A stretch of 64,000 nt of DNA, taken from the NCBI RefSeq assembly GCF_900105065.1, contig NZ_LT629749.1, positions 4,588,001-4,652,000 of the forward strand. The letters run 5' to 3'. Positions 43,203-52,251 of this stretch are shown in pieces. The notes beneath the pieces are model-generated. The model was not told where the DNA came from. It worked only from the letters and a program-made list of their open reading frames with translations, and ran no database searches. A program made the translations under genes and the position numbers. This DNA comes from Friedmanniella luteola. Its GTDB lineage: Bacteria > Actinomycetota > Actinomycetes > Propionibacteriales > Propionibacteriaceae. The number at the start of each line of letters is the position of its first letter. Position 1 is the first letter of the stretch.

Positions 43203-44650
43203 CCGCCACCCCGCCCCTCGACGTCCCGCGCACCGTGCAGAACTACGTGGACGGGAAGCTCGTCGACTCCGACGCCACCGAGTTCACCGAGCTGGTCGAC
43301 CCGACGACCGGTCAGGTCACCGGGCGGTCACCGAAGTCCACCCCCGAGGAGGTGGACGCGGCGGTCCGGGCGGCCGAACGGGCCTTCGTGACCTGGCGCC
43401 GGACCACCCCGTCGCAGCGGCAGGCGGCCCTGCTCGCGCTGGCGGACGCGCTGGAGGCGCACAGCGACGAGCTGGTGGAGCTCCAGAGCCGGAACACGGG
43501 CCAGATCCGGTCCCTGATCGCCTCGGAGGAGGTGGCCGTCGGGGCCGACCAGCTGCGCTTCTTCGCGGGCGCCGCCCGCACCCTCGAGGGCAAGGCCACC
43601 GGGGAGTACCTCGAAGGGCTCTCCTCCAGCGTCCGACGGGAGCCGATCGGCGTCGTCGCCCAGGTGACCCCCTGGAACTACCCGCTGATGATGGCGCTGT
43701 GGAAGATCGGCCCCGCGCTGGCCGCCGGCAACACCGTGGTGCTCAAGCCCAGCGACACCACGCCCGAGTCGACCGTCCGGCTCGCGGAGCTGGCCGGGGA
43801 GATCCTCCCGCCCGGTGTCCTCAACGTGGTCAACGGCGACGGGGCGACGGGTCGCACCCTCGTCGAGCACCCGGTGCCCGCGCTCGTGGCCATCACCGGC
43901 TCGGTGCGGGCCGGCATCGCGGTCGCCGTGTCGGCGGCCCAGGGGCTCAAGCGGGCGCACCTCGAGCTGGGCGGGAACGCGCCGGTGGTGGTCTTCGCCG
44001 ACGCCGACCTGGAGGCCGCCGCCGAGGGCATCGCGACCGCCGCCTTCTTCAACGCCGGGCAGGACTGCACGGCCGCCACCCGCGTCCTCGTGGCCGACAC
44101 CGTGCACGACGCCTTCGTCGACGCCCTGGTGGCGCAGGCGGAGCAGACCCGCCCGGGCGGTCACGACGACGACGACGCCGCCTACGGCCCGCTCAACAAC
44201 GCGGGCCACCTCGCCAAGGTGCAGGCCCTGGTGGACGGGATCCCGGCGAGCGCCACCGTGCGCACCGGGGGCCGGCAGCACGGGACCGAGGGCTTCTACT
44301 TCCAGCCCACGGTCATCACGGGGCTGGAGCAGGACGACGAGATCGTCCAGCAGGAGGTGTTCGGGCCGGTGATCACCGTCCAGGGCTTCTCCGACGAGGC
44401 GGACGCCCTGGCCAAGGCCAACGGCGTGCCCTACGGGCTGTCCTCCAGCGTCTGGACCCGCGACCACGCGACGGCTCTGCGGATGTCCCGGGACCTCGAC
44501 TTCGGCTGCGTCTGGGTCAACACCCACATCCCGCTGGTCGCGGAGATGCCGCACGGCGGCTTCGGGGCGTCGGGCCACGGCAAGGACCTCTCGGGCTACG
44601 GCCTCGAGGACTACACGCGGGTGAAGCACGTCATGAGCTCGCTCGGGTGA
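43199..44650 (+). CDS. Aldehyde dehydrogenase, likely gamma-aminobutyraldehyde or succinate-semialdehyde type
   Basis: NAD(P)+-dependent aldehyde dehydrogenase, 483 aa. Motifs: VAQVTPWNYPLMMALWKIGP, catalytic Glu in HLELGGNAPVVVF, catalytic Cys in FFNAGQDCTAATRVLV, and FGPVITVQGF. The WNYPLMMALWK and NAGQDC segments resemble gamma-aminobutyraldehyde dehydrogenases (PatD) more than classical GabD. With GabT the operon could convert aminobutyraldehyde to GABA and on to succinate semialdehyde. If the enzyme instead uses succinate semialdehyde, it would complete the GABA shunt. The ATG overlaps the gabT stop, and its stop overlaps the rsmG start. Confidence 0.87.
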   Translation: MTATPPLDVPRTVQNYVDGKLVDSDATEFTELVDPTTGQVTGRSPKSTPEEVDAAVRAAERAFVTWRRTTPSQRQAALLALADALEAHSDELVELQSRNTGQIRSLIASEEVAVGADQLRFFAGAARTLEGKATGEYLEGLSSSVRREPIGVVAQVTPWNYPLMMALWKIGPALAAGNTVVLKPSDTTPESTVRLAELAGEILPPGVLNVVNGDGATGRTLVEHPVPALVAITGSVRAGIAVAVSAAQGLKRAHLELGGNAPVVVFADADLEAAAEGIATAAFFNAGQDCTAATRVLVADTVHDAFVDALVAQAEQTRPGGHDDDDAAYGPLNNAGHLAKVQALVDGIPASATVRTGGRQHGTEGFYFQPTVITGLEQDDEIVQQEVFGPVITVQGFSDEADALAKANGVPYGLSSSVWTRDHATALRMSRDLDFGCVWVNTHIPLVAEMPHGGFGASGHGKDLSGYGLEDYTRVKHVMSSLG

Positions 44651-45255
44651 GCGGGATCCAGGAGGAGGTCTTCGGCACACGCTACGAGTCGGCTAGTCGA
44701 TATGTCGATATATTGGCGACGCGGGGCATCGACTGGGGTCTGATCGGTCCGCGGGAGAGCGACCGGCTCTGGGACCGGCACGTCCTCAACAGCGTCGCCC
44801 CGGCGGAGCTGCTGCCCGAGGGCGCCACCGTCGCTGACGTGGGCAGCGGCGCCGGGCTGCCCGGCATCCCGCTGGCCCTGCTGCGGCCGGACCTGCGCGT
44901 GGTGCTCGTCGAGCCGCTGCTGCGCCGGGCGACCTTCCTGGAGCAGGCCGTCGAAGAGCTCGGCCTGGGCGACCGCGTCGAGGTGGTGCGCTCCCGGGCC
45001 GAGGACCACAACGGCCGCTACGACGTGGTGCTCTCCCGGGCCCTCGCTCCTCTCCCCCGCCTGATCTCCTGGTGCGACCCCCTGCGCCAGCCGGACGGCG
45101 TCATCGTCGCGCTCAAGGGGCGCACCGCGCCGGACGAGCTGGCCGCGGCACGGCGTGACCTCGAGCGCCGGGGCCTCGTGGGTGAGGTCCTCACCGTACG
45201 AGCCCACCCTGCGGTCGAGCCGACGTCGGTCGTGCGGGTGCGGTCCTCCCGCTGA
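44647..45255 (+). CDS. rsmG: 16S rRNA (guanine(527)-N(7))-methyltransferase RsmG
   Basis: SAM-dependent methyltransferase, 202 aa, modifying G527 of 16S rRNA; loss gives low-level streptomycin resistance in other bacteria. Motifs: ESDRLWDRHVLNSVAPAELL, SAM-binding VADVGSGAGLPGIPLALLRP, VVLVEPLLRRATFLEQ, YDVVLSRALAPLPRLISW. The GTG at 44647 overlaps the dehydrogenase stop, so rsmG is now coupled to the GABA operon. The segment 44690-44715 is locally AT-rich with TCGATATGTCGATATATT, odd in this genome, but in frame. parA starts 129 nt later. Confidence 0.95.
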   Translation: MSGIQEEVFGTRYESASRYVDILATRGIDWGLIGPRESDRLWDRHVLNSVAPAELLPEGATVADVGSGAGLPGIPLALLRPDLRVVLVEPLLRRATFLEQAVEELGLGDRVEVVRSRAEDHNGRYDVVLSRALAPLPRLISWCDPLRQPDGVIVALKGRTAPDELAAARRDLERRGLVGEVLTVRAHPAVEPTSVVRVRSSR

Positions 45256-45384
45256 CCGCTGCCGGCTGACCGGGGTGCTGCTCGGTCGTGAGTCGGGTGG
45301 TGACGACGGCCCGGAGCGTGGCGGAGTGCGGGAGCCCGGCCCGGGCCTTGTACCGTGAGTCGTCGAATCCGGACAGGGGAGAGC

Positions 45385-46689
45385 ATGACGGTCGGTCCAG
45401 TACGCGAGCACGACGTGGTCCCGGGACTCGGGTGGCCCCAGCAGGTCGTGCCCGACCCGCACGTCGGGTGGCCGCGTGTTCCACGTGAAACACTCACCTG
45501 GCCGTGGGAGGTCCGCACGGTGGACGGTGGCCAGCCCGGGCCGGTGGAGGGCACGCCCGCCCAGCCGCTGGTGGAGGATCCCGCTCCCTCGCCGTCGCAC
45601 GGCGAACCGGCCGGACCCGTCGAGCCGGACCTCAGGGTCGACCCAGAACCGCCGGGAGAACCGGACGACCAACCGCAGTCGCAGCCGGAGCCGCCGCCGC
45701 CGGCTCAGCCCGGCCCCAGCGGCTCCTCGGTCCTGAGGGCCGACGCGTCCACCAAAGCGTTCGTCCGCCCCCCGGGCCCGCGCCGCGCCAAGTTCGACGA
45801 GGCGGAGGAGGGCCTGCCGCCGGTCGCGGAGCCGTCACCCGCCGGTGTTCCACGTGGAACACGCGCCGTGGCCAGCCTCCCCGCCCCCGCCGCACCCCGC
45901 GTGTTCGTGGTGGCCAACCAGAAGGGTGGGGTCGGCAAGACGACCACCTCGGTGAACCTGGCTGCCGCGCTGGCGCTCGGTGGGCTCTCGGTGCTGGTGA
46001 TCGACCTGGACCCGCAGGGCAACGCGTCGACCGCGCTGGGGGTCGAGCACTCCCCCGGCACGCCCGGGACCTACGAGGTGCTGATCGGCGGCTCGGCGAT
46101 CGCCGAGCACGTCGTCCCCTCGCCCGAGGCGCCCGGGCTGCAGGTGCTGCCGGCGTCCATCGACCTGGCCGCCGCGGAGATCGAGCTCGTCTCGGTGGTC
46201 GCGCGCGAGAACCGCCTGCTCCGGGCCCTCCGCACCTACCTGGCCGGGCACCCGACCGACTACGTCTTCATCGACTGCCCGCCGTCGCTCGGCCTGCTCA
46301 CCCTCAACGCCCTCGTCGCGGCGAACGAGATCCTCATCCCCATCCAGTGCGAGTACTACGCGCTGGAAGGCGTCTCGCAGCTCATGCGGACGATCAACCT
46401 GGTGACCGGCGAGCTGAACCAGGACCTGCGGCTGACGACCGTCGTGCTGACCATGTTCGACGCCCGGACCCGCCTGGCGGCGCAGGTCGCCCAGGAGGTG
46501 CGGACCCACTTCGCCGCCGAGACGCTGCCCAGCGTCATCCCGCGGTCGGTGCGGATCTCGGAGGCGCCCAGCTACGGGCAGACGGTCCTCACCTACCACC
46601 CGGACTCCGCGGGCGCCGTGTCCTACCTCAAGGCTGCGCAGGAGATCGCCCTGCGCGGCGCCGCCCCGACCACCCAGGAGAACCGATGA
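45385..46689 (+). CDS. parA: Chromosome partitioning ATPase ParA
   Basis: A 434-aa ParA. The Walker-type ATPase begins at about residue 170 ([20 protein letters not shown]), followed by [14 protein letters not shown] and [16 protein letters not shown]. It moves ParB-bound origins along the nucleoid. The first 168 residues are Pro/Glu-rich, low complexity, and their codons contain both parS sites. The ATG at 45385 follows AGGGGAGAGC, a good site. An in-frame GTG at 45868 would give a conventional 273-aa ParA with parS upstream, but has no clear site. The stop overlaps the parB ATG. Confidence 0.94.
   Translation: MTVGPVREHDVVPGLGWPQQVVPDPHVGWPRVPRETLTWPWEVRTVDGGQPGPVEGTPAQPLVEDPAPSPSHGEPAGPVEPDLRVDPEPPGEPDDQPQSQPEPPPPAQPGPSGSSVLRADASTKAFVRPPGPRRAKFDEAEEGLPPVAEPSPAGVPRGTRAVASLPAPAAPRVFVVANQKGGVGKTTTSVNLAAALALGGLSVLVIDLDPQGNASTALGVEHSPGTPGTYEVLIGGSAIAEHVVPSPEAPGLQVLPASIDLAAAEIELVSVVARENRLLRALRTYLAGHPTDYVFIDCPPSLGLLTLNALVAANEILIPIQCEYYALEGVSQLMRTINLVTGELNQDLRLTTVVLTMFDARTRLAAQVAQEVRTHFAAETLPSVIPRSVRISEAPSYGQTVLTYHPDSAGAVSYLKAAQEIALRGAAPTTQENR
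45477..45492. promoter_or_regulatory. parS: parS site 1
   Basis: TGTTCCACGTGAAACA, 15 of 16 matches to the bacterial consensus TGTTTCACGTGAAACA. It lies inside the N-terminal part of the parA reading frame. ParB binds and spreads from here. Confidence 0.92.
45846..45861. promoter_or_regulatory. parS: parS site 2
   Basis: TGTTCCACGTGGAACA, a perfect 16-nt palindrome with 14 of 16 matches to consensus, 369 bp from site 1 and just before the ATPase domain of parA. Confidence 0.88.
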
Positions 46690-47654
46690 GCACCGCAACC
46701 GACCGTCGAGGAGGCCTGGGCCGCGGCCTCGGCGAGCTCTTCCAGCGCACCGAGCCGACCGAGGCACCGGCGGGGCCGGCCGCGGGGCCCGGTGACGACG
46801 CCGCGGCCCGGTCGGTCGTGCCGCCCCCGCACCCGGTGCCGGAGGGGTCGTACTTCGCCGAGCTCGACATCGCCACGATCACGGCCAACCCCCGGCAGCC
46901 CCGCACCGTCTTCGACGAGGAGGCCCTGGAGGAGCTGACGGGATCCATCCGGGAGGTGGGCCTGCTGCAGCCGGTCGTGGTCCGCCCCGTGGGCGGCGAG
47001 CGCTTCGAGCTGGTGATGGGGGAGCGACGCTGGCGTGCCTCCCAGGCTGCCGGCCTGAGCCAGATCCCCGCCATCGTCCGGCGCACCGAGGACCACGACC
47101 TGCTGCGGGACGCGCTGCTGGAGAACCTGCACCGGGCTCAGCTGAACCCGCTGGAGGAGGCCGCCGCGTACCAGCAGATGCTCGAGGACTTCGGCTGCAC
47201 CCAGGACGAGCTGGCGACCCGCATCAAGCGGTCACGGCCGCAGATCTCCAACACCATCCGGCTGCTCCGGCTGCCGCCGACCGTCCAGCGCCGAGTGGCG
47301 GCCGGCGTGCTGAGCGCCGGGCACGCCCGGGCGCTGCTGGCCGTGCCGGACCCGGCCGGGCAGGAGCGGCTGGCTCAGCGCGTCGTCGCCGAGGGCTTGT
47401 CGGTGCGCGCCGTGGAGGAGCTGGTGGCCCTGGGGGAGACGGGGTCGGACGACGCGCCGCGTCGGCGGGAGCGACGGGAGGCGCCGGCGCTCGCGACCGA
47501 GCTGGCCAGCCGGCTCTCCGACCGGCTGGACACGCGGGTGCGGGTCGAGATGGGCCGGTCGAAGGGCCGGATCGTCGTGGACTTCGCCACGGCGGACGAC
47601 CTCCAGCGCATCGTCGACGCGATGGCCGGTCAGAATCAACAAGTCGACATGTAG
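46686..47654 (+). CDS. parB: Chromosome partitioning protein ParB
   Basis: A 322-aa CTP-dependent DNA clamp. N-terminal segment [16 protein letters not shown] is the ParA-stimulating region. The CTP-binding domain shows [20 protein letters not shown] and [20 protein letters not shown], and [20 protein letters not shown]. The helix-turn-helix that reads parS follows ([20 protein letters not shown]). A C-terminal dimerisation domain ends at [16 protein letters not shown] overlaps the parA stop. It ends 2 nt before a convergent DUF3817 gene. Confidence 0.97.
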   Translation: MSTATDRRGGLGRGLGELFQRTEPTEAPAGPAAGPGDDAAARSVVPPPHPVPEGSYFAELDIATITANPRQPRTVFDEEALEELTGSIREVGLLQPVVVRPVGGERFELVMGERRWRASQAAGLSQIPAIVRRTEDHDLLRDALLENLHRAQLNPLEEAAAYQQMLEDFGCTQDELATRIKRSRPQISNTIRLLRLPPTVQRRVAAGVLSAGHARALLAVPDPAGQERLAQRVVAEGLSVRAVEELVALGETGSDDAPRRRERREAPALATELASRLSDRLDTRVRVEMGRSKGRIVVDFATADDLQRIVDAMAGQNQQVDM

Positions 47655-47656
47655 AT

Positions 47657-48028
47657 CTATTGTTCAGCCGATGGTGCCACCGGCCGGTCGACCGCGGAGA
47701 CCGCCGGGACCGTCGGGTCCTCCTCGGCGGCCAGCTTGGCCCGCACGTCCTGGGTCGCGGACCGCTCCGCCACGAAGGAGAGGAAGGGCACCGTGCCGGC
47801 GAGGGCGATCAGCAGCAGGCGCCGCCACGACCAGCCCGCCCGGCGGCCGAGGTCGACGGCGGTGATGATGAGGATCATGTACAGCCAGCCGTGCGGGATG
47901 GCCGTCCACGTGACCACGCGGTCGTCGCCGTACCAGTACTTGAGCGGCAGCCCGACCAGGGTGAGGACGATCAGCAGGGTGCCCACGAGGTAGGCCATCA
48001 CCCGGTAGCGGAGGAGGGCGTTGCGCAT
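47657..48028 (-). CDS. DUF3817 integral membrane protein
   Basis: A 123-aa protein with three hydrophobic helices: YLVGTLLIVLTLVGLPLKYW, WLYMILIITAVDLG and LLLIALAGTVPFLSFVAE, followed by a hydrophilic C-terminus of about 30 residues. The pattern, with RYRVMAYLVGTLL and HGWLYM, is DUF3817. Function unknown. A TAGGCT box lies 6 nt before the ATG, suggesting a leaderless transcript; that box overlaps the end of the SURF1 gene. Confidence 0.86.
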   Translation of the reverse strand: MRNALLRYRVMAYLVGTLLIVLTLVGLPLKYWYGDDRVVTWTAIPHGWLYMILIITAVDLGRRAGWSWRRLLLIALAGTVPFLSFVAERSATQDVRAKLAAEEDPTVPAVSAVDRPVAPSAEQ

Positions 48029-48034
48029 GGGCCG

Positions 48035-48040
48035 AGCCTA
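48035..48040 (-). promoter_or_regulatory. -10 box for a leaderless DUF3817 transcript
   Basis: TAGGCT on the minus strand, then CGGCCC (6 nt) and the ATG at 48028. Its last bases overlap the SURF1 stop codon. Confidence 0.45.
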
Positions 48041-48766
48041 CGTGGCGCGGGCCGGCTCCTCGGGCGTGAGATCGGCCACCCCGACGCCACCCAGCTCCTG
48101 GTCCCGCGCCATCCGGACGGCGAGCCCGACGGCGAAGGCGGCGAACGCCCACCACTGCAGGGCGTAGGCGCCGTTGCGCAGCCGGCCGCTGCCCTCGGGC
48201 AGCACCACCGCGGCGGGCTGCAACCCCTGCGCGGCCGACTCCGCCGCGCTGAGGGTCACGAAGCCGCCCACCAGCGGACCCGGCCAGGTCTGGGCCAGCG
48301 TGGGCAGCCGGACCGAGCTGATCTGCCCCGCCGGGAGCGCACCGGCCGGGGCCTCCTCGGACGGCAGCAGCAAGCCGGTCGCGGCCTGGACCCCCGGGGG
48401 GGTCGGCGGGGCGCTCGGCGCGTCGGTGACCCCGCGGACCACGGGCAGGACGTCGCCGTTGTCGAGCCGGAGCGCGGCCACCACCCGGTAGGAGCCGGGC
48501 CGGTCCTCGACGGGGACCAGCGCCTGGGTGTCGGCGAGGTAGGCGCCCCGGAAGCGGACGGTCCGGCCGTAGCCGTCGGGGACGGGCTGCCCGGCCCGCG
48601 CGACGGCGCCGACCTCCACGGCCGGCTCCGCGGCCCGCCGGTCCGCCTCCGCCCGGCCCTGGCTGTGGTAGACGTCGAGCTGCCAGAGCCCGAGCACCAC
48701 CATGACCGCGGCCACGCCCAGCCCGACCAGGACGATCAGGGCCTGCCGGAGGCGGATCAGGCGCAC
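48038..48766 (-). CDS. SURF1-family protein
   Basis: A 242-aa membrane protein with a helix at each end (LRQALIVLVGLGVAAVMVVL and ALQWWAFAAFAVGLAVRM) and an outer domain between. Family marks are GLWQLDVYHSQ, VRFRGAYLADTQALV, LPVVRGVTDAPS and the terminal NGAYALQWWAFA. SURF1 proteins help assemble the haem a3-CuB centre of cytochrome c oxidase; the actinobacterial branch is diverged. No oxidase genes are in the window. The GTG is at 48766; D-Ala-D-Ala ligase ends 20 nt upstream, so co-transcription is likely. Confidence 0.9.
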   Translation of the reverse strand: MRLIRLRQALIVLVGLGVAAVMVVLGLWQLDVYHSQGRAEADRRAAEPAVEVGAVARAGQPVPDGYGRTVRFRGAYLADTQALVPVEDRPGSYRVVAALRLDNGDVLPVVRGVTDAPSAPPTPPGVQAATGLLLPSEEAPAGALPAGQISSVRLPTLAQTWPGPLVGGFVTLSAAESAAQGLQPAAVVLPEGSGRLRNGAYALQWWAFAAFAVGLAVRMARDQELGGVGVADLTPEEPARAT

Positions 48767-48785
48767 GGCCGCAGGCCCTCCGTGC

Positions 48786-49796
48786 TCACGCCGGCACCCG
48801 CGGCCCGGCCGCCCCGGACGTGGCCCCGCGGGCCGCGGCGGTCCGCACCAGGTCGGCGCACATCCGGCCGAGGCTCCAGCCGGCGGCCTCGATGGCCAGC
48901 GGGACCGCCGACGTCTCGGTCATCCCGGGCGCCACGTTCACCTCGAGGAAGACCGGCTCGCCCTCGGCCGTGACGATCAGGTCGGTGCGCGAGAGGTCCC
49001 GCAGGCCGAGCTCCTCGTGCACCTGCAGGGCCAGCGCGGCGCAGCGGGTGGCCACCTCGGGCTCCACCTCCGCCGGGCAGAGGAACCGGGTGGCGCCGGC
49101 GGTGTAGCGGGCCGTGTAGTCGTAGACGCCGGAGTCGGGGCGGATCTCGACGGCGGGCAGCGCGGTGGGGCCGGCGCCCCGGTCGACGACGGCCACCGTC
49201 ACCTCGGTGCCCTCGACGAACTCCTCGACGACGGCGACGGCCCCGTAGGCGTAGGCGCCGACCATCGCGGCCGGCAGCTCCTCGGCCCGGGACACCTTGC
49301 TGCAGCCCAGCGCGGAGCCGCCCCGGGAGGGCTTGACCATCATCGGGAAGCCGATCTGCTGGCCCAGCGCGGCGACGAGGGCCGCCGCGCCCAGCTCGCG
49401 GAAGATCTCGTGGGGGAGCGCGACCTGGGCCGGGGTGCGCAGCCCGGCCTCGGCGACCACCGTGGTGGCGATCGACTTGTCGAAGGCGACCCGGGACGCG
49501 GCGCCGACCGATCCGACGAACGGGACGCCGAGCAGCGCCAGGACCTCGCGCAGCGCGCCGTCCTCGCCCGCCTCGCCGTGCAGGACGGGGAAGACGACGG
49601 CGTCGGCCAGCTCGGTCAACCGGGGCACCAGCGCGGAGTCGACGTCGGACTCGACGACGTCCGCGCCCTGGGAGCGCAGGGCCTGCGCGACCCGGCGACC
49701 GGACCGGAGCGACACGTCGCGCTCGTGCGAGAGCCCGCCGGCCAGCACCACGACGGTGCCCGGGAGGTCGGCCAGGGGTGCCTCTGCTGTGCTCAC
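48786..49796 (-). CDS. D-alanine--D-alanine ligase family protein
   Basis: ATP-grasp enzyme, 336 aa. Family marks: VLAGGLSHERDVSLRSGRRV, VFPVLHGEAGEDGALREVLA, FVGSVGAASRVAFDKS, PMMVKPSRGGSALGCSKV, YDYTARYTAG and FLEVNVAPGMTETSAVPLA (metal and phosphate site). It would make the D-Ala-D-Ala dipeptide for peptidoglycan. Its location outside the mur cluster and slightly unusual signature (SALGCSKV where SSxGVSKV is common) leave open whether it is the main Ddl or a paralogue. The GTG at 49796 has a distant AGGA site. A 53-nt gap separates it from the aminotransferase gene. Confidence 0.85.
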   Translation of the reverse strand: MSTAEAPLADLPGTVVVLAGGLSHERDVSLRSGRRVAQALRSQGADVVESDVDSALVPRLTELADAVVFPVLHGEAGEDGALREVLALLGVPFVGSVGAASRVAFDKSIATTVVAEAGLRTPAQVALPHEIFRELGAAALVAALGQQIGFPMMVKPSRGGSALGCSKVSRAEELPAAMVGAYAYGAVAVVEEFVEGTEVTVAVVDRGAGPTALPAVEIRPDSGVYDYTARYTAGATRFLCPAEVEPEVATRCAALALQVHEELGLRDLSRTDLIVTAEGEPVFLEVNVAPGMTETSAVPLAIEAAGWSLGRMCADLVRTAAARGATSGAAGPRVPA

Positions 49797-49849
49797 GCGG
49801 TGTCGTCCTCGGTCGTCTCGTGGGGTCCTGGCCGGCCAGGGGTGGCGGC

Positions 49850-51229
49850 TCAGGCCTGGTTGGCGCCGGGCGCCTCGTACGGGGGCATCGGCAGGCGGTC
49901 GGCGCCACCGCCGAGCGCGGGGCCGAAGGTGGCCAGCATGCTCGCCTCGTGCGCCAGCACCTCGCCGAGCCGACGGGTGCCCTCCACCAGCCGCTCGGGC
50001 GTCGGGAAGCAGTAGGAGAGCCGCATGTAGCGGCTGCCGAAGCCGTCGGCGTAGAAGGCGGTACCGGGCACGTAGGCCACCCGGGCCGTCACCGCGCGCG
50101 GGAGCATGGCGTGGGAGTCCAGGCCGGGCGGCAGGGTGGCCCAGACGAAGAACCCGCCCGTGGGGACCGTCCAGGACATGCCCGCCGGCATGTGGTCGGC
50201 GAGGCCCGCCAGCAGGGCGTCGCGACGCTCGCGGTACATCTCCCGGAACACCTTGATCTGGCCGCGCCAGTCGTGGTTGGCCAGGTAGGCGGCGATGGCA
50301 AACTGGGAGAACACCGGCGGGCACAGCGTGGCCGACTCCTGCGCCAGCACCAGCTTCTCCCGGACGGCGTGCGGAGCCAGCACCCAGCCCACCCGGAAGC
50401 CCGGGGCGAAGGTCTTGGAGAACGAGCCGAGGTAGACGACGCGGTCCTCGTCGAGCGCACGGATGGCGGGCGTGGGCTCGCCGTCGAAGCCCAGCAGCCC
50501 GTACGGGTTGTCCTCGACGACCAGCAGGTCCGCCTCCTCGGCCACCCGGAGGATCTCGGCCCGCCGCTCCAGGGACTGGGTGACCCCGGCAGGGTTCTGG
50601 AAGTTGGGGATCGTGTACAGGAACTTGACGGTCCGGCCGGCGGCGCGCAGGGCGGCGACCGCCTCGCGGAGCGCCTGCGGGTCCAGCCCCTGCTCGTCCA
50701 TGGCGACGTGGGCGACGTCGCACTGGAAGGCCCGGAACACCCCCAGCGCGCCGACGTAGCTGGGCGCCTCGCAGAGCACCACGTCGCCGGGGTCGCAGAA
50801 GATGCGGGTGACCAGGTCCAGCCCCTGCTGCGAGCCCACGGTGACGGTGACGTCGTCGGGGTGGGCCTGGATGCCCTCGAGCCGCATGACCTCGCAGATC
50901 GCCTCGCGGATCATCGGCTCCCCCTGCCCGGAGCCGTACTGCATGGCGCGCATGCCGGTCGTGGTGACGAGGTCCTCGAGGACGGAGCCGACGACGTCGA
51001 GCGGCAGGTCGGCGATGTTGGGCATCCCGCCGGCCAGGGAGACGACCTCCGGGCGGTTGGCCACCGAGAAGAGGGCCCGGATGGCCGACGCCGTCATGCC
51101 GTGCGTGCGGGCGGCGTAGCGGTCGACGTAGGGGTCCAGCCGGGTGTCCCGGCGCGCCGGCCGAGCGACCCCGCCGGCAGGTCCGTGCGTCACCCCGGGG
51201 CCGGTCGAGGGGAGAGGTGGCACGCTCAC
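49850..51229 (-). CDS. PLP-dependent class I/II aminotransferase
   Basis: A 459-aa fold-type I aminotransferase. Segments: VVSLAGGMPNIADLPLDVVG, YGSGQGEPMIREAICE, TVTVGSQQGLDLVTRIFC, TIPNFQNPAGVTQSLERR, VVEDNPYGLLGF and the PLP lysine in GSFSKTFAPGFRVGW. It lacks the GntR DNA-binding domain of MocR regulators. Closest in style to 2-aminoadipate/aromatic aminotransferases (LysN, ARO8-like); the exact substrate is not evident. The GTG at 51229 was chosen because CACCCT, 6 nt upstream, fits the leaderless pattern; other starts exist up to 51280. Confidence 0.86.
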   Translation of the reverse strand: MSVPPLPSTGPGVTHGPAGGVARPARRDTRLDPYVDRYAARTHGMTASAIRALFSVANRPEVVSLAGGMPNIADLPLDVVGSVLEDLVTTTGMRAMQYGSGQGEPMIREAICEVMRLEGIQAHPDDVTVTVGSQQGLDLVTRIFCDPGDVVLCEAPSYVGALGVFRAFQCDVAHVAMDEQGLDPQALREAVAALRAAGRTVKFLYTIPNFQNPAGVTQSLERRAEILRVAEEADLLVVEDNPYGLLGFDGEPTPAIRALDEDRVVYLGSFSKTFAPGFRVGWVLAPHAVREKLVLAQESATLCPPVFSQFAIAAYLANHDWRGQIKVFREMYRERRDALLAGLADHMPAGMSWTVPTGGFFVWATLPPGLDSHAMLPRAVTARVAYVPGTAFYADGFGSRYMRLSYCFPTPERLVEGTRRLGEVLAHEASMLATFGPALGGGADRLPMPPYEAPGANQA

Positions 51230-51333
51230 CCCCCAAGGGTGCCTCATCGGCCCGCACGGCGCACGCCGTCCCACCCGCACGGCGCACGGCGGCCCGCGCC
51301 GGGGCGCCCGTCGCCAACCCCGGGTCCGCCGCC

Positions 51334-51339
51334 TACGAT
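51334..51339 (+). promoter_or_regulatory. -10 box for the small membrane protein / GNAT operon
   Basis: TACGAT, 6 nt before the ATG at 51346, no ribosome binding site. The cleanest leaderless promoter in the window. Confidence 0.55.
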
Positions 51340-51345
51340 GGGCGC

Positions 51346-51477
51346 ATGCGCAGTGCCTCCTCGGGTGGGTGGCTGCGCCCCGTGCGGTGGTCGCTCTGGC
51401 TCACCGGGGGCGCCGTCGTGGGCCTGGTCGTCGGCTTCGGGCTGGGCCTCGCCCGGCCGCGGGCGCGGGCGGCCTGA
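51346..51477 (+). CDS. Small membrane protein, 43 aa
   Basis: MRSASSGGWLRPVRWSLWLT followed by GGAVVGLVVGFGLGLARPRARAA: a basic head, one Gly-rich transmembrane helix and a basic tail. No family recognised. A TACGAT box (51334-51339) lies 6 nt before the ATG, giving a leaderless transcript, and the stop overlaps the ATG of the GNAT gene, so the gene looks genuine and may serve to drive translation of the next gene. Confidence 0.65.
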   Translation: MRSASSGGWLRPVRWSLWLTGGAVVGLVVGFGLGLARPRARAA

Positions 51478-52139
51478 TGGCGCGCCGGTACCGCCCGATG
51501 ACCGCGGGCGACCTCCCCGAGCTGCCCGAGCCGTGCGCCGGCTGCACCTTCTGGGAGTCGAGCCTCGCCGACCTCGCCACCTCGTCCTCCGACCAGCGCC
51601 GCAGCGCCACCAAGCGCGAGTGGGCCCAGGCGGTCACCCGGCACTGGGGCTACTGCGGCGTCGCCGCCTACGACGACGCCGAGCTCATCGGCCACCTGAC
51701 GCTGGCCCCCGCCGGTCACGTCCCCCGGCTCGGGGCGTTCGCCAGCACCCCGGTCAGCCCGGACGCCGCCGTCGTCACCTCCGTCCGGGTGGCCGAGGAG
51801 CACCGCGGTCACGGCGTCGGCCGGCACCTCGTGCAGACGGCGGCCGCCCTGGTCGCCCGCCGCGACATCCGCGCGCTCGAGGCCGTGGGCACCTACCACC
51901 AGGGCCCGTCCTGCATGCTGCCCGTGGGCTGGCTGGAGAGCGTGGGCTTCACCGTCGTCCGGCCGCACCCCGTCACGCCGCGGCTGCGGATGGACCTGCA
52001 GACCACGGTGCGCTGGCGTCCGGACCTCGGCGCGGCCTGGAGCCGGCTGACCGGCCTGGTCAGCCAGCCCCCGGCCGCCGAGCCGGCCACCTACGCCCAC
52101 CGCGACACGACCGACCCGCTGCCGACGACCCCCGCCTGA
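51477..52139 (+). CDS. GNAT family N-acetyltransferase
   Basis: A 220-aa acetyltransferase-like protein. The N-terminus has a Cys pair (PEPCAGCTFWESSLADLA) typical of a subgroup of actinobacterial GNATs. The acetyl-CoA site is EEHRGHGVGRHLVQTAAALV (the Q/RxxGxG/A loop). GYCGVAAYDDAELIGHLTLA forms a central strand. The last 50 residues are Arg/Pro/Thr-rich. The substrate is unknown. ATG overlaps the stop of the small membrane protein gene. Confidence 0.83.
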   Translation: MARRYRPMTAGDLPELPEPCAGCTFWESSLADLATSSSDQRRSATKREWAQAVTRHWGYCGVAAYDDAELIGHLTLAPAGHVPRLGAFASTPVSPDAAVVTSVRVAEEHRGHGVGRHLVQTAAALVARRDIRALEAVGTYHQGPSCMLPVGWLESVGFTVVRPHPVTPRLRMDLQTTVRWRPDLGAAWSRLTGLVSQPPAAEPATYAHRDTTDPLPTTPA

Positions 52140-52251
52140 CCTCGCCCGGACCGCTCCGCGCCGCTCGCCCGCGATCGGCCACGGACCGGGGGACAGGTCC
52201 TAGAGTGCGAGCACGACCCGTCCGCCGGAGGGGTGCGAGCAGAGGAAGCGC

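Noticed and set aside
44690-44715. AT-rich palindromic words within rsmG as an extra origin or binding site
   Set aside because: The segment encodes conserved RsmG residues (SASRYVDILATRG) and matches neither parS nor a DnaA box; it is probably just a local codon-use patch.
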